Shown piece by piece: positions 55,630 to 64,000 of a stretch of 64,000 bases of DNA. The stretch spans positions 1,302,001 through 1,366,000 of the forward strand of contig NZ_CP043641.1 of NCBI RefSeq assembly GCF_014217625.1, read 5' to 3'. Positions within the stretch are counted from its first letter, which is position 1. Each line of letters begins with the position of its first letter. Origin of the DNA: Leifsonia shinshuensis. GTDB lineage: Bacteria; Actinomycetota; Actinomycetes; Actinomycetales; Microbacteriaceae. Position numbers and translations under genes: made by a program. The notes beneath the pieces are model-generated. The model had not been told where the DNA came from. It did no database searches and worked only from the letters and a program-made list of their open reading frames with translations.

Positions 55630-56532
55630 TCAGAGACTGCCGACCGCGTCCCGGAGGGTGAAGACGGCCGCGGGCAGCGGCGACGCGTAGATCGCCGTCC
55701 CCGCGCACGTGTCGCCGACGCCCGGCCCGCTCTCGCACCGGGACGTCACCGCCCAGACGGAGCCGGTCCCCGACGCCTGCACATCCTTCAGCCAGGGGCC
55801 TCCGCTCGCGCCCTGGTTGAAGGCGCAGGCCGCACGCGCGTCGGGCGTGTAGCTGTTCTCCCGGGTCGTGGTGACCTCGCAGTGCTGGGCGGTCTGCCCG
55901 GTGTACGGCGCTCGCGCCGGGTAGCCCCAGATCCTCGTGTTCGGCACGACGTGCCCCGTCCCGGCCGCGAGGGCGTTGGCGCCCACCCGGCTCACGATCT
56001 GCTCGCCGTTGCTCGCGGCGAGCCGGACGAACGCGTAGTCGTGGTCCCACTTCTTGCTCTGCGTCCACTCGGCGGACGCCCGCGCCGCCGTGCCCGACCA
56101 GTAGCCGTGCGCCGACGGTCCGTCGCTCCAGCCCGGCGCGAACAGGAAGTTCCCGTAGTACGCCTTCCCCGGTCCGCCCGGATGCACGCAGTGCGCCGCG
56201 GTGATGACCAGGTTCTTCGACGCGCTGTTCACGACGGCGGCGGTGCAGGACCCGTCGCCGGTCGGGGTGCGGAAGAACAGCCTCCCGACGGTCGCCGTGC
56301 GGGTGACGACGGTGCCCAGGGCCGCGCGGGAGGCTTCGTCCGCCTCCTGCGCCAGGTCCTCCACCGCCCCGGTCCGGGTGTGCTGCTCGGGAACGGCCGC
56401 CCGCAGCCTCTCCTCCGACCAGTAGCCGTGCGGGTCGATCCGCGGCTCCGCCGCCGACGACGGCACGGGACCGGCCGCCGCGAGTGCGACCGTCACGGCG
56501 ATCGCGCCGAGTGCCTGAGTGAGCGTACGCAT
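55630..56532 (-). CDS. Secreted trypsin-like serine protease
   Basis: 300 residues. A Sec signal peptide (MRTLTQALGAIAVTVALAAA, cleavage probably after SSAA ~27) is followed by a ~60-residue propeptide and a chymotrypsin-fold domain. Catalytic triad: His in LVITAAHCVHP near 112, Asp in WDHDYAFVRL near 165 and Ser in NQGASGGPWLKD near 240. Cys pairs fit disulfides. GGGGGAAC precedes the ATG, and a TAGCGT -10-like box lies at 56599-56604. Substrates unknown; the organism may use it for external protein breakdown. Confidence 0.9.
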   Translation of the reverse strand: MRTLTQALGAIAVTVALAAAGPVPSSAAEPRIDPHGYWSEERLRAAVPEQHTRTGAVEDLAQEADEASRAALGTVVTRTATVGRLFFRTPTGDGSCTAAVVNSASKNLVITAAHCVHPGGPGKAYYGNFLFAPGWSDGPSAHGYWSGTAARASAEWTQSKKWDHDYAFVRLAASNGEQIVSRVGANALAAGTGHVVPNTRIWGYPARAPYTGQTAQHCEVTTTRENSYTPDARAACAFNQGASGGPWLKDVQASGTGSVWAVTSRCESGPGVGDTCAGTAIYASPLPAAVFTLRDAVGSL

Positions 56533-56614
56533 CCTGTTCCCCCTTCCCGCTCCCCGCGTCCCGGTCGGACGCCGCGTGCGGAGCGGTCGTCCCCTTCGAC
56601 GCTAGGGCGGGGAG

Positions 56615-56638
56615 CCCGCGGGCCGCGTCGGCCGCGGG
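56615..56638 (-). terminator. Weak hairpin after ptsH
   Basis: CCCGCGG/CCGCGGG forms a 7-bp stem with a 10-nt loop 19 nt past the ptsH stop. There is no T-run, so its role as terminator is uncertain. Confidence 0.35.
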
Positions 56639-56656
56639 ACGGGTCGGGGTCGGTCG

Positions 56657-56926
56657 CTACTCGGCGTCGAGATCGGTCTCCAGGAGGGCGACGAGCTCGT
56701 CCAGTGCGACCTCAGCGCCAGGGGCGTCCGACTTCAGGGTCACGACGGTTCCCTTGCTCGCGGCGAGCCCCATCAGGGAGAGGATGCTGCCCGCATTGAG
56801 GTCGGGGCCGTCGCCGGCGGCGATGGTCACCGGGATGCCCTTCTCCTGGACGGCGGTGACGAACAGCTTGGCGGGGCGGGCGTGGAGCCCGGAGGCGCTG
56901 GCGACGGTGGCGGTGCGCTGGGTCAT
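56657..56926 (-). CDS. ptsH: Phosphocarrier protein HPr
   Basis: Small PTS carrier that passes phosphate from enzyme I to the sugar-specific enzymes. 89 residues with the phosphorylated His15 in ASGLHARPAKLFV and the regulatory-serine region NAGSILSLMGLAASKGT (~45-61). It lies 38 bp downstream of fruA, so the general PTS carrier is produced with the fructose operon. Enzyme I (ptsI) is not in the window. Confidence 0.96.
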   Translation of the reverse strand: MTQRTATVASASGLHARPAKLFVTAVQEKGIPVTIAAGDGPDLNAGSILSLMGLAASKGTVVTLKSDAPGAEVALDELVALLETDLDAE

Positions 56927-56964
56927 GGTCCTCTTCTTCGTGGTCGTGGGTGGTGTGGACGGGG

Positions 56965-59040
56965 TCAGGCGGCGACGGTCGCCGGGACGGGCTGCTCGGC
57001 CTCCGCCGGGGCGGGCTTCGCGACGCGGGGCGCCGCGAACCGCTTCAGCCCGACGACGAGGACGGCGGTGACGAGGGTCCCGGCCGCGAGCGCCACGAGG
57101 AAGCCCCAGACCGGGTCGATCGCGAAGAACACGAAGATCCCGCCGTGCGGAGCGCGCGATCCGACCCCGAAGGCCATGGCCAGGGCTCCGGCGACGGCGC
57201 CGCCCGCGAGGTTGGCCGGGATGACTCGCAGCGGGTCGGCCGCGGCGAACGGGATCGCGCCCTCGGAGATGAAGGACAGGCCCAGCAGCCAGGCGGCCGC
57301 GCCGTTCTCCCGCTCCACCTGGGTGAATCCGCGGCGGTAGAGCACGGTCGAGGCCAGCGCCATGCCGAGCGGCGGCACCATCCCGGCGACCATGACCGCG
57401 GCCATGATGTGGAAGCTGGCGTCGGTCTGGGCCGCGAGGCCGGCGACCGCGAACGCGTAGGCCACCTTGTTGACGGGGCCACCGAGGTCGAAGCACATCA
57501 TCAGGCCGAGGATGACGCCGAGGAAGATCGCGCCGGCTCCGGAGAGTCCGTTCAGGAACGCGGTGAGCTGGGTCATCAGCCAGGCGATCGGGGCGCCCAG
57601 GATGAGCAGCATCAGGCCCGAGGCGATGATCGAGGCGCCGAGCGGGATGATCACGACCGGCATCAAGCCGCGCAGCCAGCGCGGCACGGCCGGGCGGCCG
57701 ATCAGCCACGCGGCGTAGCCGGCCAGCAGGCCGCCGATCAGGCCGCCGAGGAAGCCCGCGTTCATGAACACCGCGATCGCTCCGGCGACGAAGCCCGGTG
57801 CGATGCCCGGCCGGTCTGCGATCGCGAACGCGATATAGCCGGACAGGGCAGGGACGAGGAAGCCGAGGCTCACGCTGCCGATCTCGAACGCGATCGCGCC
57901 GAGGTAATAGCCGAGGCCTTCCGGCGGAAGGTTCCAGATCGCGTAGTGGGTCAGCGTGTACACGGCGTTGTTCATGCCGGAGCTGCCGTGGGCGAGCGCG
58001 ATCCCGTAGCCGCCCAGGAACGGCAGGAAGCTGATCGCGATGAGCAGGCCGCCGCCGGCGACGAACGGGATCATGTAGCTGACACCGGTGAGCAGGATGC
58101 GCTTGAGGTTGGCGCCCCAGGACAGCGTCGCCGCCGGGGAGGCTGTCGATGCGGAGCCGGACGCCGTGACGCGCGCACCGTTCGGGTCTCCCGCGACGGC
58201 GACCGCCTCGGCGATGAGCTGGTCGGGCTGCTCGATGCCGCGCTTGACGGTGGAGCGCACGACGGGCTTGCCGGCGAAGCGCGCCTCCTCGCGCACATCC
58301 ACGTCGTTGGCGAAGATGACGGCGTCGGCGTCGTCGATGATGCTCTGCGGGATGGCCTGGTAGCCGCTGGAGCCCTGCGGCTCGACGGTCAGGGCCACGC
58401 CGTTCTTGGTGCCGGCCGCGGTGAGCGCGTCGGCGGCCATGAAGGTGTGGGCGATGCCGGTCGCGCAGGAGGTGACGGCGACGATGCGGGCGGGGCGGCC
58501 GTCGATCCGGAGGGCGGCGTCGGCGTCGGCCGGACCGGAGGCTGCTGCGGTGACGGGCTCCGCTGCGGCGGCCGGCTTCGGCTCCCCCTCGCCGATGGCC
58601 TCGTCCACGAGCGCCACGACGTCCTCGGGAGACTTCGCTGCGCGCAGACCCGCGGTGAACTCCTCGGTCATCAGGCTGCGCGCGAGCTTCGACAGGACGG
58701 CGAGGTGGGCCTCCGCCGCGTCCGCCGGGGCCGCGATCAGGAACACCAGGTCGGCGGGACCGTCCGGCGCGCCGAAGTCCACGCCGGGCTGCAGCCGCGC
58801 GAATGCGAGCGTCGGGACTGTCACGGACGGGCTCTTGGCGTGCGGGATCGCGATGCCGCCGGGGAGGCCGGTCTCGTCCTTCTGCTCGCGGGCCCACGCG
58901 TCGCGGTACAGCGCGTCGGTGTCGTCGGCGCGGCCCTCCGCGACGACGCGGGCTGCGAGGGCGCGGATGACGTCGCTCTTGTCGCCGACCGCGCCGGCGT
59001 CGAGGCTGACGAGGGCTGGGGTGATTGTCTTCAGTGACAT
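56965..59040 (-). CDS. fruA: Fructose PTS enzyme IIABC
   Basis: Takes up fructose and phosphorylates it to fructose 1-phosphate. 691 residues with all three domains: IIA (1-150, phospho-His67 in GGIAIPHAKS), an Ala/Pro linker, IIB (~183-285, phospho-Cys192 in VAVTSCATGIAHTFMAADAL) and the membrane IIC domain (~310-660, with GVSYMIPFVAGGGLLIAISF). A GGAGG ribosome site precedes the ATG. Its product is the substrate of FruK, encoded just upstream. Confidence 0.96.
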   Translation of the reverse strand: MSLKTITPALVSLDAGAVGDKSDVIRALAARVVAEGRADDTDALYRDAWAREQKDETGLPGGIAIPHAKSPSVTVPTLAFARLQPGVDFGAPDGPADLVFLIAAPADAAEAHLAVLSKLARSLMTEEFTAGLRAAKSPEDVVALVDEAIGEGEPKPAAAAEPVTAAASGPADADAALRIDGRPARIVAVTSCATGIAHTFMAADALTAAGTKNGVALTVEPQGSSGYQAIPQSIIDDADAVIFANDVDVREEARFAGKPVVRSTVKRGIEQPDQLIAEAVAVAGDPNGARVTASGSASTASPAATLSWGANLKRILLTGVSYMIPFVAGGGLLIAISFLPFLGGYGIALAHGSSGMNNAVYTLTHYAIWNLPPEGLGYYLGAIAFEIGSVSLGFLVPALSGYIAFAIADRPGIAPGFVAGAIAVFMNAGFLGGLIGGLLAGYAAWLIGRPAVPRWLRGLMPVVIIPLGASIIASGLMLLILGAPIAWLMTQLTAFLNGLSGAGAIFLGVILGLMMCFDLGGPVNKVAYAFAVAGLAAQTDASFHIMAAVMVAGMVPPLGMALASTVLYRRGFTQVERENGAAAWLLGLSFISEGAIPFAAADPLRVIPANLAGGAVAGALAMAFGVGSRAPHGGIFVFFAIDPVWGFLVALAAGTLVTAVLVVGLKRFAAPRVAKPAPAEAEQPVPATVAA

Positions 59041-59095
59041 GGTGTCCTCCAGGTCGGGGGATGAACTCCGGGAGATGGATTCCGGGTTCGCGGGT

Positions 59096-60061
59096 TCAGG
59101 GGTGGAGTGCGGCGACCTTGAGGTCGCCGGTGGGCAGGTCGGCCGGTCGGGGCGCCTGGGTGCCGGGCAGCGAGGCCGCGGCCGAGCCGTAGCGGATCGC
59201 GTGGACGAGCCGCTCGGAGGGGGTGGCTCCTGCGACGTCGGCCAGCAGGTAGCCGGCCAGCGCGCTGTCGCCTGCGCCGACGGTGCTCCGCACGCGGATG
59301 CGCGGGGCGTCGGCCACGAAACCGCCGTCGGCGGTCACGAGGACGGAGCCGAGGGCGCCGAGCGTGACCAGCGCGGCGCCGGCCTGCTCGGGGACGAGCG
59401 TGCGGGCGACGGCGAGGACCGCCGTCGGCAGCTCGCCGGACTCGCCGAGCTCCCCGGACGTGAATGGGGAGCCGGTGAGCTCGGCGAGCTCGTCCTCGTT
59501 GGGCTTGATGAGGTCGGGGTGACCGTCGAAGACCGCGGCCCGCAGGGCCTCCCCCGACGTGTCCACCGCGATCAGCGGCGCGGCCTCCGCCCAGCGCTCG
59601 CGCACGGCGCGGATCACCGTCACGTAGAAGTCGTCGCCGGCCCCGGGCGGGAGCGACCCGGCGAGCACGAGCCACCTGGCGCCGGCGCAGGCCTCGACGA
59701 CGGCCTCCACCAGTGCGGCGGCGTCGCCCGCGTCGAGGGCGGCGCCGGGGAGGTTCAGCTTGGTGGTGACGCCGGCCGGGTCGGTGATGGTCAGGTTGGC
59801 GCGCGCGTGGCCGTGGATGGCGACCGTGCGCACCGGCACCCCGGCCGTGCGGAGCACGACGCCGAACGGGTCGTCGGCCGCCAGCGGCAGCACCGCGAGC
59901 GCGGGCACACCGGAGGCCGCGACGACGCGCGCCACGTTGATGCCCTTGCCACCGGCGTCCTCGCGCGACGACGCCGCGGACTGGACCTCGCCCGGGCGCA
60001 GCGTTGCGCTCAGCGTGACGGCCCGGTCGAGGGACGGGTTGGCGGTCAGGGTGACGATCAT
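59096..60061 (-). CDS. fruK: 1-phosphofructokinase
   Basis: PfkB-family kinase that makes fructose 1,6-bisphosphate from fructose 1-phosphate. 321 residues: TLTANPSLDRAV at the start, GGKGINVARVVAASG near 38, DLIKPNEDELAELTG near 190 and the catalytic Asp in STVGAGDSALAGYLLA near 258. The ATG overlaps the fruR stop (ATGA), and the gene is 55 bp upstream of fruA. Confidence 0.95.
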   Translation of the reverse strand: MIVTLTANPSLDRAVTLSATLRPGEVQSAASSREDAGGKGINVARVVAASGVPALAVLPLAADDPFGVVLRTAGVPVRTVAIHGHARANLTITDPAGVTTKLNLPGAALDAGDAAALVEAVVEACAGARWLVLAGSLPPGAGDDFYVTVIRAVRERWAEAAPLIAVDTSGEALRAAVFDGHPDLIKPNEDELAELTGSPFTSGELGESGELPTAVLAVARTLVPEQAGAALVTLGALGSVLVTADGGFVADAPRIRVRSTVGAGDSALAGYLLADVAGATPSERLVHAIRYGSAAASLPGTQAPRPADLPTGDLKVAALHP

Positions 60062-60843
60062 GCCTGCACGACCTCGACTCCGGAGGCGGCGAGCGCGTCG
60101 GCGAGCTCGCCGTCCGGCGCGCGGTCGGTGACCAGGACGTCCACCGCGTCGAGCGCCGCGAACGAGACCAGCGACTCCTGCTGGAACTTGGTGGAGTCCG
60201 CGACGACGACCACCCGGCGCGCGGCCCGGACGATGGCCTCCTTGACGGCGGCCTCCTCCGGGTCCGGCGTGCTGAGGCCGAAGCCGGCGGAGACACCGTT
60301 GACGCCGACGAAGACGATGTCGGGCCGCAGCGACTGGATGGAGCGGACCGTGGCCGCGCCGACCGCCGCGGCGGTGACCCCGCGGATCCGTCCGCCCACG
60401 ACGGTGAGGGCGACCCGGTCGGCCGCGGCGAGCGCGGGAGCCAGGGTGAGCGAGTGGGTGACGACCTCCGCCTCTCCCCCGGTCGCGGAAAGCCGCGCGG
60501 GGAGGAGCTGGGCGACGGCCGCCGTGGTCGTGCCCGCGTCGAGGTAGAGGGAGCCGCGGAAGCCGTCGCCCAGGACGTCGAGGGCGCGGGCGGCGATGCG
60601 CTGCTTGGTGTCGGCGCGGAGGCCGGTGCGTTCGAAGACGGAGGCCTCCGCGGTGCTCACCCGTTCCAGGGCGACGGCGCCGCCGTGCACGCGGCGCAGG
60701 GCTCCGGCGGTCTCCAGGGCGTCGAGGTCGCGGCGGACGGTCTCGGTGGTCACCCCGAACCGCTCGGCGAGCTCGACCACGGCGACGCGGCCCTCCTCGA
60801 GCAGCAGCCGCTCGATCAGCTCTTGACGCTCCGTTGCATACAC
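60058..60843 (-). CDS. fruR: DeoR family regulator of the fructose operon
   Basis: 261 residues. N-terminal DeoR helix-turn-helix (GRVAVVELAERFGVTTETVRRDLDAL is the region; core VVELAERFGVTTETVRRDL, ~20-40), then a sugar-phosphate sensor domain with YLDAGTTTAAVAQLL and VADSTKFQQESL. It probably represses fruRKA-ptsH and is released by fructose 1-phosphate or a related ester. The GTG at 60843 is chosen over the ATG at 60867 because a strong AAAGGAGG site sits 7 nt upstream of it. Confidence 0.92.
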   Translation of the reverse strand: MYATERQELIERLLLEEGRVAVVELAERFGVTTETVRRDLDALETAGALRRVHGGAVALERVSTAEASVFERTGLRADTKQRIAARALDVLGDGFRGSLYLDAGTTTAAVAQLLPARLSATGGEAEVVTHSLTLAPALAAADRVALTVVGGRIRGVTAAAVGAATVRSIQSLRPDIVFVGVNGVSAGFGLSTPDPEEAAVKEAIVRAARRVVVVADSTKFQQESLVSFAALDAVDVLVTDRAPDGELADALAASGVEVVQA

Positions 60844-60872
60844 GCGAGGCCTCCTTTGGTTTCCCACACATT

Positions 60873-60888
60873 ACAACACGAAACAACA
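60873..60888 (-). promoter_or_regulatory. Candidate FruR sites and promoter upstream of fruR
   Basis: ACAACA occurs at 60873-60878 and 60883-60888, exactly one helical turn apart, next to a TGTAAT -10-like box (minus strand, ~60875). The stretch is AT-rich compared with its surroundings. DeoR proteins often bind such direct repeats, so this is a likely autoregulatory site. Confidence 0.4.
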
Positions 60889-60957
60889 TCTAGCAAGAGA
60901 ATTCTTTGTTGCTTTTCCTGCGTTCTCACGCGGACGTGTGGGAATCCCCACGCCACG

Positions 60958-60963
60958 TACAAT
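60958..60963 (+). promoter_or_regulatory. -10 box TACAAT of rlmC
   Basis: TACAAT ends 10 nt before ATG 60974. This is one of the best -10 matches in the window and implies a leaderless or very short-leadered mRNA. Confidence 0.55.
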
Positions 60964-60973
60964 CGTTCGCGGA

Positions 60974-62098
60974 ATGGACTGCTCGTACTTCGACGCCGGC
61001 GTGTGCCGCTCGTGCACGCTGATGGGCGTCCCCTACGCCGAGCAGCTGGCCGGCAAGGACCGGCACTCCCGCGAACTCCTGGCGCCGTTCGGCGATGCGG
61101 CCTGGCTGCCGCCGGTCGCGAGCGCCGAGTCCGGCTATCGCAACAAGGCGAAGATGGTCGTCTCCGGCACCGTCGACGCGCCGACCATCGGCATCCTGGA
61201 CGAGGCAGGGCGCGGTGTCGACCTGCGCGAGTGCGGGATCTGCGCGCCGGGCGTGCGGGCGGCGCTGCCCGTGCTGGCGGACTTCGTGACGCGCGCGCGG
61301 ATCGAGCCCTACAGCGTCCCCGACCGCCGGGGCGAGCTGAAGTACGTGCTGGTGACCCTCTCCCCCGACGACGAGCTGATGGTGCGCTTCGTCGTCCGCT
61401 CGGAGGTGGCCGTCGGCCGCATCCGCGCCCTGCTGCCCGAGCTGCTGGCGGCGCTGCCGAACGCCAGGGTCGTGACCGCGAACCTCCAGCCGGAGCACAA
61501 GGCGGTCGTCGAGGGCGACCGCGAGATCGTGCTGACAGCGGAGTCGTCGCTCGTGATGCGTGTGGGCGGCATCCCGCTGCGGCTGCGCCCGCAGAGCTTC
61601 TTCCAGACCAACACCGCCGTCGCCGAAGCGCTGTACGCGCAGGTGGCCGCCTGGGTGGACGAGGTGTCGCCGGCGAGCGTGTGGGACCTGTACTGCGGCG
61701 TCGGCGGCTTCGCCCTGAACGTGGCGGCGCCGGGGCGCCGGGTCGTCGGCGTCGAGACCAGCACGGAGGCCGTGCGGAGCGCCCGCGCGACGGCTTCAGC
61801 CGCGGGCTTGCCGCTGGTGGCCTTCCGGGCGGGCGACGCGACCGGGTTCGCGCTCTCGGCGAAGACCGCGCCGGAGCTGGTGATCGTCAACCCGCCGCGG
61901 CGCGGCATCGGCGCCGAGCTCTCCGGCTGGCTCGAAGGCTCCGGCGTCCCTCACGTCGTCTACTCGAGCTGCAACCCGAAGAGCCTCGCGCACGACCTGG
62001 CGCGGATGCCGTCGTACCGGATCCGCACCGGCCGCGTCCTCGACATGTTCCCCCAGACCGGGCACCAGGAGGTCGCAGTGCTGCTCGACCGGGTCTGA
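60974..62098 (+). CDS. rlmC: 23S rRNA (uracil-C5)-methyltransferase RlmC-type
   Basis: Methylates a uracil in 23S rRNA (U747 in E. coli). 374 residues. Cys3, Cys11, Cys14 and Cys87 are at the same positions as the iron-sulfur cluster ligands of E. coli RlmC, with MDCSYFDAGVCRSC at the N-terminus. No TRAM domain precedes, unlike RlmD. The SAM site is VWDLYCGVGGFALNVA near 235, and the catalytic Cys is in VVYSSCNPKSLAHDL near 330. It ends in a strong terminator. Confidence 0.92.
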   Translation: MDCSYFDAGVCRSCTLMGVPYAEQLAGKDRHSRELLAPFGDAAWLPPVASAESGYRNKAKMVVSGTVDAPTIGILDEAGRGVDLRECGICAPGVRAALPVLADFVTRARIEPYSVPDRRGELKYVLVTLSPDDELMVRFVVRSEVAVGRIRALLPELLAALPNARVVTANLQPEHKAVVEGDREIVLTAESSLVMRVGGIPLRLRPQSFFQTNTAVAEALYAQVAAWVDEVSPASVWDLYCGVGGFALNVAAPGRRVVGVETSTEAVRSARATASAAGLPLVAFRAGDATGFALSAKTAPELVIVNPPRRGIGAELSGWLEGSGVPHVVYSSCNPKSLAHDLARMPSYRIRTGRVLDMFPQTGHQEVAVLLDRV

Positions 62099-62117
62099 GC
62101 CGCACCCTCCGAAACGG

Positions 62118-62153
62118 CACGAGGCCCGCGTCATTTCTGACGCGGGCCTCGTG
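62118..62153. terminator. Two-way terminator between rlmC and msrA
   Basis: A perfect 16-bp stem (CACGAGGCCCGCGTCA with loop TTTC) lies between the convergent genes, 19 bp past the rlmC stop. There is no long T-run on either side, but stability is high. Confidence 0.8.
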
Positions 62154-62166
62154 ATCTTCGGGCGGA

Positions 62167-62679
62167 CTAGCTCGCCGCGGCCTCCCGGCGCGGCAGCTTC
62201 CAGTCCGGGCGCGCGAAGTGGCAGGTGTAGCCCCACGGGATGCGCTCCAGGTAGTCCTGGTGCTCGGGCTCGGCCTCCCAGAACGGCCCGGCCGGCTCCA
62301 CCTCGGTGACGACCTTGCCCGGCCAGAGACCGGAGGCGTCGACGTCCGCGATGGTGTCCTCGGCGACCCGGCGCTGCGCGTCGTCCTCGTAGTAGATCGC
62401 GGACCGGTAGCTGGTGCCGACGTCGTTGCCCTGGCGGTTCTTGGTCGACGGGTCGTGGATCTGGAAGAAGAACTCCAGCAGGTCACGGTAGCTGACCTTC
62501 TCCGGGTCGAACTCGATCTCGATCGCCTCGGCGTGCGTTCCGTGGTTGCGGTAGGTGGCGTTGGGCACGTCGCCGCCGGTGTAGCCGACGCGGGTGCTCA
62601 CGACGCCGGGGCGCTTGCGAATGAGGTCCTGCATGCCCCAGAAACATCCTCCGGCCAAGATGGCCTTCTCGGTCGTCAT
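62167..62679 (-). CDS. msrA: Peptide methionine (S)-S-oxide reductase
   Basis: Repairs the S form of methionine sulfoxide in proteins. 170 residues. The catalytic Cys12 is in [38 protein letters not shown] and [17 protein letters not shown] are typical. Only one Cys follows (GYTCHF), so recycling may use a single resolving Cys. The ATG overlaps the msrB stop by one base (TGATG), pairing enzymes for both sulfoxide isomers. Confidence 0.96.
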   Translation of the reverse strand: MTTEKAILAGGCFWGMQDLIRKRPGVVSTRVGYTGGDVPNATYRNHGTHAEAIEIEFDPEKVSYRDLLEFFFQIHDPSTKNRQGNDVGTSYRSAIYYEDDAQRRVAEDTIADVDASGLWPGKVVTEVEPAGPFWEAEPEHQDYLERIPWGYTCHFARPDWKLPRREAAAS

Positions 62680-63155
62680 CAGTGGTTCTCCTCGGTGTTG
62701 TCGTGCTGGTCGTTCTCGAAAAGGTGGCGGTAGCCGCTGTAGCCCTGCTCGTCCAGCTCGGCGAGCGGGATGAAGCGGAGGGCGGCGGAGTTGATGCAGT
62801 AGCGCAATCCTCCCGCCTCTGCGGGCCCGTCGTCGAACAGGTGGCCGAGGTGGCTGTCGCCGTGGGCGGAACGCACCTCGGTGCGGACCATCCCGTAGGT
62901 GCGGTCGGTCTTCTCCACGATGTTGCCCGGCTCCACCGGCACGGTGAAGCTCGGCCATCCGGAACGGCTGTCGTACTTGTTCACTGACGCGAAGAGCGGC
63001 TCCCCCGACACGATGTCGACGTAGAGCCCCGCCTCGTGATTGTTCCAGAACTCGTTGCGGAAGGCCGGCTCTGTGGCCGCCTCCTGGGTGACCGCGTACT
63101 GCGCGGGGGTGAGCCGCGCGACGGCGTCCTGGCTCTTGCGGTAGTCCTGTGTCAC
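62679..63155 (-). CDS. msrB: Peptide methionine (R)-S-oxide reductase
   Basis: Repairs the R form of methionine sulfoxide. 158 residues with the catalytic Cys in [16 protein letters not shown] near 122 and the core [15 protein letters not shown]. The two CxxC pairs that bind zinc in many MsrB proteins are absent: [13 protein letters not shown] stands where the first pair would be. It is thus the zinc-free type. GTG start at 63155 with a strong AGGAGG site. Confidence 0.95.
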   Translation of the reverse strand: MTQDYRKSQDAVARLTPAQYAVTQEAATEPAFRNEFWNNHEAGLYVDIVSGEPLFASVNKYDSRSGWPSFTVPVEPGNIVEKTDRTYGMVRTEVRSAHGDSHLGHLFDDGPAEAGGLRYCINSAALRFIPLAELDEQGYSGYRHLFENDQHDNTEENH

Positions 63156-63258
63156 GTTTCCTCCTGAGTGCGGCGAGCGCTGGCTGCGGCGCCGTCAGTA
63201 AGGAGAACAGCGGAAGGGGCCGGGTTGGTCCCTGGGTTGCTGTGAGTTCGCTGAGGGG

Positions 63259-64000
63259 CTACGCCTGCTCGAGAATGCGGTCGATCGCTGCCTCCACCCT
63301 GTTCCAGTCCTCCATGACTTGGCGTGCGGTCACCCTGAGCCGGCGGGCTCCGCGCTGCGCGAGCGCGGAATCCCTCAGCCGGTCGCGCTCGAACGAATCG
63401 GCGTCGCTGTGGAAGGCGTAGCCGTCGATCTCCAGGTACAGTTCACCGTCGATCCGCATGTCCACGCGGCCGACGCCGCGGACGTGCGTCTGCTGCTCGA
63501 CCAGGCGCCCTCCCCGCTCCAACCGCTGCCTCACGACCGACTCGACCCCGGAGTCCGATCCCGGCCGCGCCAGCGCCCCGCGCTCTCGCGCCGCCTTCGG
63601 CACGTCCTCCAGGATCCGTCGCAGACCGGACGGGCTCACGTGCCCAGACGCGAGTGCGGTGTCGAACGCGGCGACCGCCGTCTCCTCGTCCGCGCACCGC
63701 GCCACCGACCGCAGGCAGTCGGCGAGCGACACCCGCCAGAGCTCGGGATGCGCCTCGACCGGCCTCCAGTGGCAGGTCAGCCCAGGGGGCGCGCGACGGG
63801 ACTGGGGCGAAAGCGTGACGTGTGTCCGCCGATCCGTCCCGGACCACAATCCGTAACTGGCGCAGGCCGTCACGCACGACAGGCGGGCTCCCGCCCGGAT
63901 GGCCTCCAGTGCGGCCCCGTCCATGAGCGGCGAGACGTACACGCCCTTTCGCACGCGGTCGAGCGCTCCACCGCGCACAGCGCGCCTCAGATCCTCTGGA
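63259..64000 (-). CDS. DUF559 domain protein with AbiEi-like N-terminus, 5' end outside the window
   Basis: The frame is open to the right edge, so at least 247 residues are visible and the start is missing. The visible N-terminal part (DLRRAVRGGALDRVRKGVYV) resembles the winged-helix start of AbiEi-type antitoxin-like proteins. The C-terminal ~100 residues are a DUF559/Vsr-like nuclease fold: LYLEIDGYAFHSDADSFERD and RDSALAQRGARRLRVTARQV, with the E-x-DG motif of the PD-(D/E)xK group. Such proteins are frequent in Microbacteriaceae, often as single genes. Function is not known. Confidence 0.8.
   Translation of the reverse strand, partial: PEDLRRAVRGGALDRVRKGVYVSPLMDGAALEAIRAGARLSCVTACASYGLWSGTDRRTHVTLSPQSRRAPPGLTCHWRPVEAHPELWRVSLADCLRSVARCADEETAVAAFDTALASGHVSPSGLRRILEDVPKAARERGALARPGSDSGVESVVRQRLERGGRLVEQQTHVRGVGRVDMRIDGELYLEIDGYAFHSDADSFERDRLRDSALAQRGARRLRVTARQVMEDWNRVEAAIDRILEQA

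Noticed and set aside
63259..64000. AbiE-type abortive infection (toxin-antitoxin) system
   Set aside because: Only one AbiEi-like/DUF559 gene is seen, it is cut by the window edge and no AbiEii nucleotidyltransferase gene is visible; solitary DUF559 genes are common in this family.

Overview
The window comes from a chromosome of a high-GC actinobacterium, most likely family Microbacteriaceae (Leifsonia or a close relative). Evidence: about 70% GC, many GTG starts, a short ATP synthase epsilon subunit, a long delta subunit, Rho with a large Gln/Asn/Gly/Arg-rich insertion, and the gene order argS-lysA-hom-thrC-thrB-rho-prfA-prmC-sua5-wecA-atpI-atpBEFHAGDC. The assignment rests on recognised families and gene order, not on a search.

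Layout. 1-3.3 kb: a deoxyribose catabolic operon (SorC/DeoR regulator, deoC, start of an aldehyde dehydrogenase) divergent from a ROK kinase. 3.3-8.2 kb: a coupled leftward string TetR-truB-two membrane proteins-ribF-MFS, with a divergent drug-efflux MFS gene controlled from a TTGACA promoter that contains an operator-like palindrome. 9.8-12.8 kb: panE-like reductase, a frameshifted uridine-kinase-like gene, mutY and a YCII protein. 12.7-17.5 kb: nusA-ylxR-infB-rbfA. 17.6-25.2 kb: DUF1206 membrane protein, TetR plus a heterodimeric ABC exporter, aldo/keto reductase, and the repair pair ogt-tag. 25.5-36.4 kb: sua5-wecA-atpI and the complete ATP synthase operon, running on into a P-loop kinase and yaaA. 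36.5-43.5 kb: accessory genes (HAD hydrolase, DrrAB-type exporter with TetR, cysK-cysE, a repeat-rich PASTA-like protein) inserted among the conserved genes, with prmC. 43.5-54.7 kb: prfA, rho, thrB, thrC, hom, lysA, a DUF2993 protein and argS. 54.7-56.6 kb: lipoprotein, tRNA-Arg(CCG) and a secreted serine protease. 56.6-60.9 kb: fructose PTS operon fruR-fruK-fruA-ptsH. 61-63.2 kb: rlmC, then msrB-msrA. The right edge holds a truncated DUF559 gene.

The genes are mainly housekeeping: translation (nusA, infB, rbfA, truB, prfA, prmC, sua5, argS, rlmC), transcription termination (rho), energy (atp), aspartate-family amino acids and cysteine, and repair. Regulated transport and sugar modules lie between them. 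No CRISPR array, phage, insertion sequence or defence island was found.

The least expected signals are non-coding. Several convergent gene junctions carry symmetric palindromic elements: a roughly 182-bp dyad with six TCCGGA sites spaced 41-31-25-31-41; a palindrome with 26-bp arms whose outer motif recurs at a second junction 21 kb away; and a three-copy tandem repeat of the 3' end of the tRNA-Arg gene. In addition, about a dozen first genes have a TANNNT -10 box only 6-10 nt before the start codon, which points to widespread leaderless transcription.
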